64,000 nucleotides of DNA from Pseudomonas wadenswilerensis (GTDB taxonomy: Bacteria > Pseudomonadota > Gammaproteobacteria > Pseudomonadales > Pseudomonadaceae): positions 152,001 through 216,000 of the forward strand of contig NZ_UIDD01000009.1 of assembly GCF_900497695.1 (NCBI RefSeq). Direction: 5' to 3'. Numbering within the stretch: the first letter of the stretch is position 1; every line of letters starts with the position of its first letter. Made by a program: the position numbers and the translations under genes. The notes below the pieces were generated by a model. The model did no database searches. It saw only the letters and a program-made list of their open reading frames with translations, and had not been told where the DNA came from. Of this stretch, positions 7,833 to 16,388 are shown in pieces.

Positions 7833-9571
7833 AGTTCCGGCCCCATGGAGAAGTGCAGACGGAAACCGCCGTCGTCATCCAGCGCGCGGGCCAGATCCAG
7901 ACGCAGCGGCCCGACCGGAGACACCCAGCGCACCCCGATACCGACACCGGTCTTGAGGCTGGGGAGCTCCAGATTGTTGAATGAATTACCCTGGTCGATG
8001 AAGGTCGCCACCCGCCATTTCTCGGCGACCGAATACTGGTACTCGGCGCTGCCGGCTACCAGGTAACGGCCACCGATGCGATCGCCGTCGGAGTTCTTTG
8101 GCGACAGGGTCTGGTAATCGTAGCCGCGCACGCTCTGGTCGCCACCGGCAAAGAAGCGCAGCGAGGGCGGAATCGAGTTCTTGTAGCTGTTGGTGGCGCT
8201 GCCGCCGAACTGCACACGGCCGAGGAAGCGATGGTTCTGGCCCAGGGTGGTCAGGCCCTTGAGCAACACATTGGCGTGCAGCAGGTTGGTGTCGGAAACC
8301 AGCCCTTCCTTGGCCGCCTGCACATCGAACTGCAGGCGATAGCCGTTGTGCGGGTCAATGCGGTTGTCGCTGCGCAGGTAGGAATAGCTAATGCCGGGCA
8401 TCAGCAGGTTGCTCAGGCCCGAATCGTCACCGAGCTTGTATTCTTCGCGCTGGTACTTCAGCGAGATGACCCGCTGCCAGCCGCTGGGCAATTTGCTGTG
8501 CCATTCCGGGCCGACCGTGAGCAGCTTGCTCAAGGTGTCGGTGCCGGCGATTTCTTCGTTCTGGTAGCCACCGGCAAAACGCAGTTTGTCGGTCAGCGGC
8601 GGGTCGAGCGGGATGTCGTACCACAGGCCGACGTTCTGCCGCGGCGCCGAAAGCTCGGTTTCCCAACCGTAGCTATGGCCCTGCGGATTGACCCAGTGGC
8701 GGGTCCAGTTGGCCTTGCCGCGCGGCCCGACGTCGGTCGAGAAACCCAGGCCCAGGCCCATGGTTCGCGGCTTGCGAGTCTCGAGCCGGACGGCCACCGG
8801 GATGCTCAGATCGACTGCGGCGGTGGGTGCGGCATCGACCCGTACGCCTTCGAAATAGCCACTCGATTGCAGGGCATTATTGAGGTCGGCAATCAGTTCG
8901 GAATCGTAAGGCGTGTCGGCCTTGAACGGCACCATGCGTTGCAGCAGGTCTTCATCCAGGGGGGTATCGCCGGCGAAGCTGACCTTGCCCAGACGGTAGC
9001 GCGGGCCGCTTTCATAGATCAGTTCGATGTCGGCGACGCCCGCCTGCGGGTCGACCGCCAGGCGCTGGCGGACGAAGTGGCCGCTGAAGTAACCGTAGCG
9101 CGATGCCTGGTTCTGGATCAGGCGCTTGGCGTCTTCATAATGACCATGGTTGAGCACCGCGCCCGAGCGCAGCGCCTTGCTGTCGGGAATGCGGAAGGCT
9201 TTGAGTTCGCTGGCCGGGCCATCGATGCGGATAGTCACATCACGCAGGTGCACCGGCTCGCCGGGATCGATGTTCAATACCAGCTGCGGCCCCTTGTCGG
9301 CCTTGGCCGGTGGTTTGACCTCGCTGTCGATCTGCGCCTGGTAATAACCCAGGGCCTGAGCTGCCTTGCGCGCCTGCTCGACTGCGCCGCGGCTGAAGCG
9401 CAGCAGCGCCTCTTCATCGCGTTTACCAAGGCTGCCGATATAGCCTTCGACATTGGCCTTGAGTTCGTTATTGGCAGGTTTGACCCGGACCACCAGCTCG
9501 CTTTGCGCATACGCGCCGATGCTGGCAAACCATAGAATCAAACCGCAGGTGAATCGTCCTGAATGCGTCAT
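7829..9571 (-). CDS. tamA: Translocation and assembly module subunit TamA (Omp85 family)
   Basis: 580 residues. A signal peptide (ending about 'ASIGAYAQS') is followed by POTRA-like repeats to about residue 270 ('GEPVHLRDVTIRIDG', 'RYRLGKVSFAGDTPLDEDLL') and then an Omp85 beta-barrel. The barrel holds the family signature 'FFAGGDQSVRGYDYQ' and ends in 'GFRLHFSMGPEL'. TamA sits in the outer membrane and with TamB helps insert certain outer-membrane proteins. It is the first gene of the tamAB pair, with the downstream gene overlapping by 4 bases. Its upstream neighbour on the same strand starts over 60 bases away, so a promoter may lie in 9572-9640 or the gene may be co-transcribed with the acetyltransferase. 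Confidence 0.95.
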   Translation of the reverse strand: MTHSGRFTCGLILWFASIGAYAQSELVVRVKPANNELKANVEGYIGSLGKRDEEALLRFSRGAVEQARKAAQALGYYQAQIDSEVKPPAKADKGPQLVLNIDPGEPVHLRDVTIRIDGPASELKAFRIPDSKALRSGAVLNHGHYEDAKRLIQNQASRYGYFSGHFVRQRLAVDPQAGVADIELIYESGPRYRLGKVSFAGDTPLDEDLLQRMVPFKADTPYDSELIADLNNALQSSGYFEGVRVDAAPTAAVDLSIPVAVRLETRKPRTMGLGLGFSTDVGPRGKANWTRHWVNPQGHSYGWETELSAPRQNVGLWYDIPLDPPLTDKLRFAGGYQNEEIAGTDTLSKLLTVGPEWHSKLPSGWQRVISLKYQREEYKLGDDSGLSNLLMPGISYSYLRSDNRIDPHNGYRLQFDVQAAKEGLVSDTNLLHANVLLKGLTTLGQNHRFLGRVQFGGSATNSYKNSIPPSLRFFAGGDQSVRGYDYQTLSPKNSDGDRIGGRYLVAGSAEYQYSVAEKWRVATFIDQGNSFNNLELPSLKTGVGIGVRWVSPVGPLRLDLARALDDDGGFRLHFSMGPEL

Positions 9572-9637
9572 AGGCGCGGATGCTACCAGAGCTTGGCGGC
9601 AGCATGGAGCCCAAGGTTTTCCTCGCGGTTGAGCAAT

Positions 9638-10288
9638 TCAGGCCGAAGCCTGCTGCGACGACTGTGGATTGGGATGGAAGAACACGTGTTCGCGGACCGG
9701 GCCTACCGCGATCTCGCCAATTTCCTGATAGCCCTGACGCTGGTAAAACGCCAGGTAGTGCTCGTTGCCGGTGTCCAGCACCACACCCTGGGAATGCTCA
9801 TCCACGGCACACCAGTCGTGCACCGCCTGCAACAATTGTTCACCGTAGTGCTTGCCCTGGAACTGCGGGTGAATCCCCAGCAGCGGCAACACATGCACCG
9901 CGTCACTGGGCAGGCAGGCCATCAGCGCGGCCTGGTAATCCAGGTAGCGGCGGGTGCAGCGAAAGCCGGTGCTGAGCACCATGCGCATACGCCAGGCCCA
10001 GCTTTCGGTGATGCCCAGGCGTCGCTGCGGCGGGGCAATCAGGGCGATGCCGATCAGGCGGTCATCGACCAGCAGGCCAATGGCGGGCAAGTCCTGGAGA
10101 AAATGCTGCTTGACCCGCTCGCGCACGGTGGCGCGAATACGCTGGTCGAACCCCGGGCGCTGGGCTTCGAACAAAAAGGCAAAGGTCGGTTCGTGGCGAT
10201 AGGCGTGATACAGCAGGGAGCGCGCCTCGCGGCTGTAGCCGCCATCGAGCAGACGGACTTCAGCCGGTGCGGCAGTCGATTCGGGCAT
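9638..10288 (-). CDS. GNAT-family N-acetyltransferase
   Basis: 216 residues from the ATG at 10288, preferred over an upstream ATG at 10351 because GGAGGT stands about 8 bases before it. The C-terminal half has the GNAT acetyl-CoA-binding pattern: 'LLGIHPQFQGKHYGEQLLQA' (motif A, R/Q-x-x-G-x-G/A-like) and 'GVVLDTGNEHYLAFYQRQGYQEIGE' (motif B). The N-terminal half is family-variable. The substrate cannot be told. The protein is cytoplasmic. It lies between tamA (same strand) and xthA (opposite strand). Confidence 0.8.
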   Translation of the reverse strand: MPESTAAPAEVRLLDGGYSREARSLLYHAYRHEPTFAFLFEAQRPGFDQRIRATVRERVKQHFLQDLPAIGLLVDDRLIGIALIAPPQRRLGITESWAWRMRMVLSTGFRCTRRYLDYQAALMACLPSDAVHVLPLLGIHPQFQGKHYGEQLLQAVHDWCAVDEHSQGVVLDTGNEHYLAFYQRQGYQEIGEIAVGPVREHVFFHPNPQSSQQASA

Positions 10289-10449
10289 GCTGGCAAACCT
10301 CCGGAAATGGGCATTCATTGCCTTTGAGGTGTTCGGGGTGCCAACGTTCACCTCGTGCCACAGGTTAGCAACCTATCGAGTGGATCGCCACGCTGGCCGA
10401 CGCCGCCGATGTCGGCTAGGATCCTGGGTTTTACCAGGATTGTGCTTCC

Positions 10450-11262
10450 ATGAAGATCGTCTCGTTCAACATCAATGGCCTGCGTGCCCGGCCCCACCAG
10501 TTGGCGGCGTTGATCGAAAAGCACCAGCCCGACGTCATCGGCCTGCAGGAAACCAAGGTCAGCGACGAGCAGTTCCCGCTCGCCGAGGTCCAGGCCCTGG
10601 GCTACCACGTACACTTTCATGGCCAGAAGGGCCACTACGGCGTCGCCCTGCTCTCGCGCCAGGCGCCACTGAGCCTGCACAAGGGCTTTAGCACCGATGA
10701 AGAAGAAGCCCAGCGCCGCTTCATCTGGGGCACCTTCGCCGATGCCGATGGCACGCCGATCACCATCATGAACGGCTACTTCCCCCAGGGCGAAAGCCGC
10801 GACCACCCGACCAAATTCCCGGCCAAGCAGCGCTTTTACAGCGACCTGCAGGCGCTGCTGGAAACCCAGTTCCAGAACGATCAGCCATTGCTGGTGATGG
10901 GTGATGTGAACATCTCTCCGGAAGACTGCGACATCGGCATCGGTGCCGACAACGCCAAGCGCTGGCTGAAGACCGGCAAATGCAGTTTCCTGCCGGAAGA
11001 ACGCGAGTGGATGGCGCGCCTGAAGAACTGGGGCCTGGTCGACAGTTTCCGCCACCTGCACCCGGAAGTGGCCGACCGTTTCAGCTGGTTCGACTACCGC
11101 AGCCGCGGCTTTGAAGACGAGCCCAAACGTGGCCTGCGCATCGACCTGATCATGGCTTCCCAGGGGCTGCTGCCGCGGATCAAGGATGCCGGGGTCGACT
11201 ATGACTTGCGCGGTATGGAAAAACCTTCGGACCACGCGCCGATCTGGCTTGAACTGGGCTAG
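10450..11262 (+). CDS. xthA: Exodeoxyribonuclease III
   Basis: 270 residues, the usual ExoIII length. All endonuclease/exonuclease/phosphatase family motifs are present: 'FNINGLRAR' at the start, 'IGLQETKV' (metal-binding Glu), 'GYFPQGESRDHP', 'GDVNISPEDCDIGI' (catalytic Asp/Asn), and 'SDHAPIWLEL' at the end (catalytic His). The enzyme is an AP endonuclease and 3'-5' exonuclease in base excision repair. It is transcribed alone; a paired REP element follows at once. Confidence 0.95.
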   Translation: MKIVSFNINGLRARPHQLAALIEKHQPDVIGLQETKVSDEQFPLAEVQALGYHVHFHGQKGHYGVALLSRQAPLSLHKGFSTDEEEAQRRFIWGTFADADGTPITIMNGYFPQGESRDHPTKFPAKQRFYSDLQALLETQFQNDQPLLVMGDVNISPEDCDIGIGADNAKRWLKTGKCSFLPEEREWMARLKNWGLVDSFRHLHPEVADRFSWFDYRSRGFEDEPKRGLRIDLIMASQGLLPRIKDAGVDYDLRGMEKPSDHAPIWLELG

Positions 11263-11277
11263 TTCAGACGCAGACCC

Positions 11278-11366
11278 TGTGGGAGCTGGCTTGCCAGCGA
11301 TGAGACCCGGCTGGCCAAGCACGGTATCGGCCGCGGAAAAGCATCGCCGGCAAGCCGGCTCCCACA
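11278..11366. repeat. REP doublet (inverted pair)
   Basis: A copy of GTGGGAGC..GGCTTGCCAGCGATG at 11279-11302 faces an inverted copy ending CCGGCTCCCAC at 11342-11366. Such pairs are bacterial interspersed mosaic elements of pseudomonads, and may stabilise or end the xthA transcript. Confidence 0.8.
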
Positions 11367-11391
11367 GGATTGGCGCAGGTTGGCAAAAACG

Positions 11392-11420
11392 CTGTCATCT
11401 TTTGGTCACCCTTCCGTCTT
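11392..11420 (+). promoter_or_regulatory. Pho box (PhoB-binding site), three 7-base repeats
   Basis: Three heptamers spaced by exactly four bases: CTGTCAT (11392-11398), TGGTCAC (11403-11409), CCGTCTT (11414-11420). The PhoB consensus is a direct repeat of CTGTCAT-like heptamers with a 4-base A/T-rich spacer. It lies 41 bases before the ATG of the PstS-like gene, so that gene should be induced under phosphate starvation. Confidence 0.7.
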
Positions 11421-11460
11421 AATCTCCCGGCACACCCTTTGCCCATGAGTGCCAGACGGC

Positions 11461-12777
11461 ATGTTGCGCCACCTCTCCCTGCTCGTGCTTTGCCTGCTCC
11501 CGCTGATTGGCGCCGCTGCCCCGCAGGCGCAATTGCGTATCCAGGGTTCCAACACCATCGGTGCCGCGCTGGCACCGGCGCTGGTCACCGGTTTGCTCGA
11601 GCAACAAGGCGCCAGCGCCATCAGCATCGTCAGTAGCGATGCCGCCAACGAACTCCAGGTCCGTGCCCGGGGCAGCAACGGCCAGGCCTTGCTCATCGAC
11701 ATCGCCGCACACGGCTCCAGCACCGGCTTTAGCGCACTCAAGTCCGGCCAGGCAGAACTGGCCGCCTCCTCCCGCCCGATCAAGCCGGTTGAGCTGAGCG
11801 AGCTGCAAGCCCTGGGCGACCTCAACAGTGCCGCTGCCGAGCAGATCATCGCCCTGGACGGTGTCGCGGTGATCGTCCATCCCGACAACCCGCTGCCGCA
11901 GCTGACCACCACCCAGCTGGCGCAGGTTTTTTCCGGGCAGATCAACCGTTGGGAACAACTGGGTATCGGCAGCGGCCCGATCAACCTGTACGCCCGCGAC
12001 GACCGCTCCGGGACCTTCGAAACCTTCAAGGCGCTGGTCCTCGACCCGGCCCAGCAACCGCTGGCCGACACCGCCAGACGCTTCGAATCGGCTGAACAAC
12101 TGGCCAGCCAGGTGCTCGGCGACCGCCAGGCCATCGGCTTCAGCAGCCTGGCCACGGTGCATGGCGCCAAAGTCGTGGCGATTGCCGACGGTGAGTCCCA
12201 GGCCATGCTGCCGACACCGGCGCTGGTGGCCAGCGAAGACTATCCACTGTCGCGACGGTTGTACTTCTATCTGCCGCCCGGCCAGGCCAACCCGCTGGCC
12301 CGAGCCCTGGTCGAGTTCGCCCAAAGCCCCCAGGGCCAGGCCATCGTTACCCGTAACGGCTTCGTCGGCCAGCAGGTGCAGAGCGGCAAGGTTCAGCCCC
12401 GTGCCGACATGCCGCGCCGTTACCTGAGCCTTGCCAATGATGCCCAGCGCCTGTCGGTCAACTTTCGCTTCCAGGAGGGCAACGCCAGCCTCGACAACAA
12501 GGCCCTGCGCGATGTGCAGCGGGTCGTCCAGTACCTGCAGGCGCGGCACAAGCTGGCCAACAAGGTGGTGCTGGTGGGGTTCGGCGATGCCAAGGATGAC
12601 CCGCGGCGCGCTGCCCTGCTTTCGCGGCTGCGGGCCATGGCAGTGCGGCGGGAGCTGGCCCGCAGCGGCGTCGAATTGCGCGAGATCATCGGCCTGGGTG
12701 ACGAACTGCCGGTGGCGGCCAACACTGCCGAGCAAGGGCGGATCCGCAATCGACGAGTCGAGGTGTGGGTCTACTGA
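11461..12777 (+). CDS. PstS-like phosphate-binding domain fused to an OmpA-like peptidoglycan-binding domain
   Basis: 438 residues from the ATG at 11461, which begins a clear signal peptide ('MLRHLSLLVLCLLPLIGAAAP'-like); a GTG at 11449 is an alternative. Residues ~25-290 form a PBP-like phosphate-binding domain with PstS motifs: 'IQGSNTIGAAL', 'ARGSNGQALLIDIAAHGSSTGF', 'ASSRPIKPVE', 'QVFSGQINRWEQLG', 'ARDDRSGTFETFK'. Residues ~320-438 are an OmpA-C domain: 'LSVNFRFQEGNASLDNKALRDVQRV', 'VLVGFGDAKDDPR', 'AEQGRIRNRRVEVWVY', which normally binds peptidoglycan. No pst permease genes follow, so it is not a simple transporter subunit. A Pho box upstream supports a role in phosphate starvation. Confidence 0.85.
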   Translation: MLRHLSLLVLCLLPLIGAAAPQAQLRIQGSNTIGAALAPALVTGLLEQQGASAISIVSSDAANELQVRARGSNGQALLIDIAAHGSSTGFSALKSGQAELAASSRPIKPVELSELQALGDLNSAAAEQIIALDGVAVIVHPDNPLPQLTTTQLAQVFSGQINRWEQLGIGSGPINLYARDDRSGTFETFKALVLDPAQQPLADTARRFESAEQLASQVLGDRQAIGFSSLATVHGAKVVAIADGESQAMLPTPALVASEDYPLSRRLYFYLPPGQANPLARALVEFAQSPQGQAIVTRNGFVGQQVQSGKVQPRADMPRRYLSLANDAQRLSVNFRFQEGNASLDNKALRDVQRVVQYLQARHKLANKVVLVGFGDAKDDPRRAALLSRLRAMAVRRELARSGVELREIIGLGDELPVAANTAEQGRIRNRRVEVWVY

Positions 12778-12829
12778 CTTGCTGCCTGGCAGCCTGGGCA
12801 ATCAATTGTTACAGGCTCGATTGGGCGCT

Positions 12830-12942
12830 CACCCTCCCCGGGGCTAGGCTTGTCCTTAGTGACGCCGGGCCCCTCTGACGGCTGCCAAGCCGCCATGTCG
12901 GAGTCACTGTTGCTCAGCAACGTCGACATAAAGGAGGGGCTC
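12830..12942 (+). promoter_or_regulatory. Structured 5' leader of terC, candidate cis-regulatory RNA
   Basis: The leader contains GCCCCTC (12869-12875), complementary to GAGGGGC (12934-12940) in the ribosome-binding site, and pairing can be extended to about 10 base pairs. Between them lies a perfect hairpin GTTGC-TCA-GCAAC. A conserved 'terC' RNA motif upstream of terC genes in Pseudomonadales has been described; whether this leader matches it is not tested. I do not see the yybP-ykoY core. Confidence 0.4.
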
Positions 12943-13965
12943 ATGGCAGCTCTACAGGTATTTCTCGACAACGACTTCCTCGGCACCAGCCTGTGGTTCT
13001 GGCTGGCCTTTCTCGGCATCGTGCTGACCCTGCTGGTACTGGACCTGGGCGTGCTGCACCGCAAGCTGCACGAAATCGAAATGCGCGAAAGCCTGCTGCT
13101 GTATGGCGGCTATTTCAGCGTTGGCGTGCTGTTCGGCGTGTGGGTGTGGTTCGAGCTGGGGGCGCAGAAAGCCCTGGAGTTCTACACAGGCTTTCTCATC
13201 GAGCAGTCGCTGTCGATGGACAACGTGTTCGTCATGGCGATGATCTTCAGCTTCTTCGCCATCCCCCGCCGCTACCAGCACCGGGTGCTGTTCTGGGGGA
13301 TTCTCGGGGTAGTGGTGCTGCGGGCGATCATGATTGGCCTGGGCAGTGCGCTGGTACAGGAGTTCGACTGGATTCTCTATGTGTTCGGTGCCTTCCTGCT
13401 GTTCACCGGGGTGAAGATGCTGTTCTCCGGAGAACAACTCCACCCGGACCTGGCCAATAATCCGGTGCTGAAATTCGTGCGGCGCCACCTGCGGGTGACC
13501 GACGAGCTTCATGGCCCGCGTTTTTTCGTGCACATCACCCCCACCGGGCAGAGCAAGGCGCTGCGCTATGCCACGCCGCTGTTCCTGGCCCTGGTGCTGA
13601 TCGAACTGGCCGACCTGGTGTTCGCCGTCGACAGCGTGCCGGCGATCTTTGCCATCACCCAGGATCCGTTCATTGTCTACACCTCGAACATCTTCGCGAT
13701 TCTCGGTTTACGGGCGCTGTACTTTGCCCTGGCAGCACTGATGCACCGCTTTATCTACCTCAAGTACGCGCTGGCACTGGTGCTGGTGTTCATCGGCGGC
13801 AAGATTTTCTATCACGGCCTGATCGGTGCCGTGCCGCCGATGCTGTCGCTGGGGGTGACCATTGCCCTGCTTTGCGGTGGGGTGTTGTTTTCGCTGTTCT
13901 CGACCCGTTCGCGGGGCAAGCCCAGCCCTACAAAAGAGACGGGCTTGCGCGGCAAACATCAATGA
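12943..13965 (+). CDS. TerC/Alx-family integral membrane protein
   Basis: 340 residues from the ATG at 12943, which has AAGGAGGGG just upstream; the longer frame from 12850 lacks a ribosome-binding site and would run through the leader. It has about nine hydrophobic membrane segments. Family motifs with intramembrane acidic residues are visible: 'EQSLSMDNVFVMAMIF' and 'LIELADLVFAVDSVPAIFAI'. TerC/Alx proteins have been linked to tellurite resistance, alkaline pH response and manganese export; the specific role here is open. The C-terminal tail is basic. Its end overlaps the end of the acyl-CoA dehydrogenase gene on the other strand by 7 bases. Confidence 0.9.
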   Translation: MAALQVFLDNDFLGTSLWFWLAFLGIVLTLLVLDLGVLHRKLHEIEMRESLLLYGGYFSVGVLFGVWVWFELGAQKALEFYTGFLIEQSLSMDNVFVMAMIFSFFAIPRRYQHRVLFWGILGVVVLRAIMIGLGSALVQEFDWILYVFGAFLLFTGVKMLFSGEQLHPDLANNPVLKFVRRHLRVTDELHGPRFFVHITPTGQSKALRYATPLFLALVLIELADLVFAVDSVPAIFAITQDPFIVYTSNIFAILGLRALYFALAALMHRFIYLKYALALVLVFIGGKIFYHGLIGAVPPMLSLGVTIALLCGGVLFSLFSTRSRGKPSPTKETGLRGKHQ

Positions 13966-15188
13966 CCGCTACGGAGCATTTCCCTGGGCACGTACTTGCC
14001 GATCTCGTACTTGCCGATCGCCGCGCGGTGCACTTCGTCCGGGCCGTCGGCCAGGCGCAGGGTGCGTTGCATGGCGTACATGTAGGCCAGCGGGAAGTCG
14101 CCCGAGACACCGGCACCGCCGTGGATCTGGATCGCCCGGTCGATGACCTTCAGGGCCACGTTCGGCGCCACCACCTTGATCTGGGCGATTTCGCTGCGGG
14201 CGACCTTGTTGCCCACGGTGTCCATCATGTAGGCGGCCTTGAGGGTGAGCAGCCGGGCCATGTCGATTTCCATCCGCGAGTCGGCGATCTTGTCGATGTT
14301 GCCACCCAGGCGTGCCAATGGCCGACCGAAGGCGGTACGTTCCACCGAGCGTTTGCACATCAGCTCGAGGGCCCGCTCGGCCATGCCGATCGACCGCATG
14401 CAGTGGTGGATGCGGCCCGGGCCAAGGCGCCCCTGGGCGATCTCGAAACCGCGGCCCTCGCCGAGCAGCACGTTCTCGTAAGGCACGCGTACGTTCTCGA
14501 ACAGCACTTCAGCGTGGCCATGGGGCGCGTCGTCGTAACCGAACACCGGCAGCGGGCGAACGATTTTCACCCCGGGTGTGTCGGTGGGTACCAGGATCAT
14601 CGAATGCTGCTGGTGACGCGGACCTTCCGGGTTGCTCAGGCCCATGAAGATCATGATCTTGCAACGTGGGTCGCACGCACCGGAAGTCCACCACTTGCGG
14701 CCATTGATTACCCACTCGTCACCGTCACGCACGGCGCGGGCAGCCATGTTGGTAGCGTCGGACGACGCCACGTCCGGCTCGGTCATGGCGAATGCCGAGC
14801 GGATGTCACCGCGCAGCAGCGGTTCCAGCCACTGGCGCTTCTGTTCTTCATTGGCGTAACGCACCAGCACTTCCATGTTGCCGGTGTCCGGCGCCGAGCA
14901 GTTGAACGGCTCGGGGCCCAGCAACGAGCGGCCCATGATCTCGGCCAGGGGGGCATATTCAAGGTTGGTCAGGCCCGCACCCAGTTCCGACTCAGGCAGG
15001 AACAGGTTCCACAAGCCCTCGGCCTTGGCCCTGGCCTTGAGCTCCTCCATGATCGCGGTCGGCTGCCAGCGATCGCCTTCGGCAACCTGGCGCTCGAACA
15101 CCGCTTCGGCGGGATAGACATAGGCATCCATGAACGCCGTGACACGTTCGCGCAGCGCCTGGACCTTGGGTGAATAGGCGAAATCCAT
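13959..15188 (-). CDS. Acyl-CoA dehydrogenase family protein
   Basis: 409 residues. Acyl-CoA dehydrogenase signatures: 'AFAMTEPDVASSDATNM' (FAD/substrate-binding stretch), 'GRKWWTSGACDPRCK', and a C-terminal helix bundle with 'QIHGGAGVSGDFPLAYMYAMQRTLRLADGPDEVH'. The arrangement resembles ACAD10/11-like enzymes that act on longer or modified acyl-CoAs. FAD-dependent alpha,beta-dehydrogenation is the likely reaction. The gene diverges from a LysR gene across 138 bases, which suggests local control by that regulator. Confidence 0.9.
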   Translation of the reverse strand: MDFAYSPKVQALRERVTAFMDAYVYPAEAVFERQVAEGDRWQPTAIMEELKARAKAEGLWNLFLPESELGAGLTNLEYAPLAEIMGRSLLGPEPFNCSAPDTGNMEVLVRYANEEQKRQWLEPLLRGDIRSAFAMTEPDVASSDATNMAARAVRDGDEWVINGRKWWTSGACDPRCKIMIFMGLSNPEGPRHQQHSMILVPTDTPGVKIVRPLPVFGYDDAPHGHAEVLFENVRVPYENVLLGEGRGFEIAQGRLGPGRIHHCMRSIGMAERALELMCKRSVERTAFGRPLARLGGNIDKIADSRMEIDMARLLTLKAAYMMDTVGNKVARSEIAQIKVVAPNVALKVIDRAIQIHGGAGVSGDFPLAYMYAMQRTLRLADGPDEVHRAAIGKYEIGKYVPREMLRSGH

Positions 15189-15326
15189 GGGCAGTACCTT
15201 CAGTGGAAAAGGGATCTGATAAAGATCCTAGATCAGCAGGCAAAATCCACCTAGCCTATTCTCGGCGTGTATAAACATTCATAACCGATATATGATCGAC
15301 CTATAACACCAACAAGAGCAGCGCCC

Positions 15327-16265
15327 ATGAACCTGAGTAAGGTCGACCTGAATCTGTTCATCGTCTTCGATGCCATCTATACCGAAGCCAACCTGACCCG
15401 GGCCGGGCAGATCGTCGGCATTACCCAGCCGGCAGTGTCCAACGCCCTGGCGCGCCTGCGCGAAACCTTCAACGACCCGCTGTTCGTGCGTACCGCCCAG
15501 GGCATGGTGCCCACGCCGATGGCGCAGAACATCATCGGCCCGGTGCGCAATGCCCTCTCGCTGTTGCGCGTATCGGTGCAAGAAAGCCGCATCTTCAACC
15601 CGCTGCAGGCCAACAAGACCTTTCGCATCAGCATGACCGACCTCACCGAGGCGGTGATTTTGCCGCCGCTGTTCCAGCGCCTGCGCCGCCTGGCCCCGGC
15701 GGTGGTGATCGAAAGCTTCCTGTGCAAGCGCCGGGAAACCACCAAGGAGCTGGCTGCCGGGCGCCTGGACTTTGCCGTCGATGCGCCGCTCAACACCGAC
15801 CCGCAGGTGCGCCACGTCAAGCTGATGCAAGACCGCTACGTCTGCGCCATGCGCCAGGGCCATCCGCTGTTCAAGGACAAGCTCAGCCTGGACGATTACC
15901 TGGGCATGACCCACATTCATATCTCCAGCCGCCGTAATGGCCTGGGCTATGTCGACCTGGCCCTGGGCAAGATGGGCGTGCAGCGCAAGGTCGCCCTGCG
16001 CTCCCAGCACTACCTGATGGCCTCGCAGGTGCTGCAGCAGACCGATATGGTCATGACCGTGCCGGAACGTTTTGCCCGCCGCCACCAGCTCAATCATGTC
16101 AGCCTGCCGGTGGACGTGCCGTCACTGGAAACCCACCTGTACTGGCACGAAAGCACCGACCAGGACCCGGCCAACCGCTGGATGCGCGAACAGATCATCG
16201 AGCTGTGCCAGGGGGTGGTGGCGCAGGATGAGCGGGCGGCCACGGCTGAGGTGCCGTTGCAGTGA
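15327..16265 (+). CDS. LysR-family transcriptional regulator
   Basis: 312 residues. N-terminal winged HTH 'DLNLFIVFDAIYTEANLTRAGQIVGITQPAVSNALARLR' and the following 'FNDPLFVRTAQGMVPTPMA', typical of the NodD/LeuO branch of LysR proteins, then a two-lobed effector-binding domain. It is divergent from the acyl-CoA dehydrogenase gene; the intergenic stretch has AT-rich near-palindromes (around 15267-15305) suited to LysR binding. Effector unknown, possibly a CoA-linked or fatty-acid-like metabolite. Confidence 0.9.
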   Translation: MNLSKVDLNLFIVFDAIYTEANLTRAGQIVGITQPAVSNALARLRETFNDPLFVRTAQGMVPTPMAQNIIGPVRNALSLLRVSVQESRIFNPLQANKTFRISMTDLTEAVILPPLFQRLRRLAPAVVIESFLCKRRETTKELAAGRLDFAVDAPLNTDPQVRHVKLMQDRYVCAMRQGHPLFKDKLSLDDYLGMTHIHISSRRNGLGYVDLALGKMGVQRKVALRSQHYLMASQVLQQTDMVMTVPERFARRHQLNHVSLPVDVPSLETHLYWHESTDQDPANRWMREQIIELCQGVVAQDERAATAEVPLQ

Positions 16266-16278
16266 ACACAGAACCATT

Positions 16279-16322
16279 GTGGGAGCCGGCGTTGCCGGCG
16301 ATGCAGGGCATAGCCCTGCCAA
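16279..16322. repeat. Single REP copy followed by a hairpin
   Basis: TGTGGGAGCCGGCGTTGCCG begins a REP variant at 16279, and GCAGGGC-ATA-GCCCTGC (about 16304-16320) forms a perfect 7-base-pair stem. It may act as transcript end for the LysR gene. Confidence 0.55.
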
Positions 16323-16329
16323 TCCTTGC

Positions 16330-16345
16330 TTGACGTATACGTCAA
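16330..16345. promoter_or_regulatory. LiuR-type operator: 16-base perfect palindrome
   Basis: TTGACGTATACGTCAA reads the same on both strands. It lies 44 bases before the liuR start and doubles as a -35 element (TTGACG) with a -10-like hexamer TAGCTT after a long 18-base spacer, as usual for MerR-family promoters. LiuR sites in other gamma-proteobacteria are ACGT-containing palindromes of this type. Confidence 0.6.
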
Positions 16346-16388
16346 CCTGCAATTAGCTTAGCTCCATGCCCTTTTACCGAGCCAAGCA

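Noticed and set aside
4350..8066. 1238-residue open frame on the plus strand opposite tamB
   Set aside because: It is antisense to a clear TamB gene, is rich in Gln/Ala/Leu/Gly from the GC-rich codon mirror, and has no recognisable domain or ribosome-binding site.
12830..12942. yybP-ykoY manganese riboswitch before terC
   Set aside because: The conserved core GGGGAGUAGC-type sequence was not found; only a self-pairing leader is supported.
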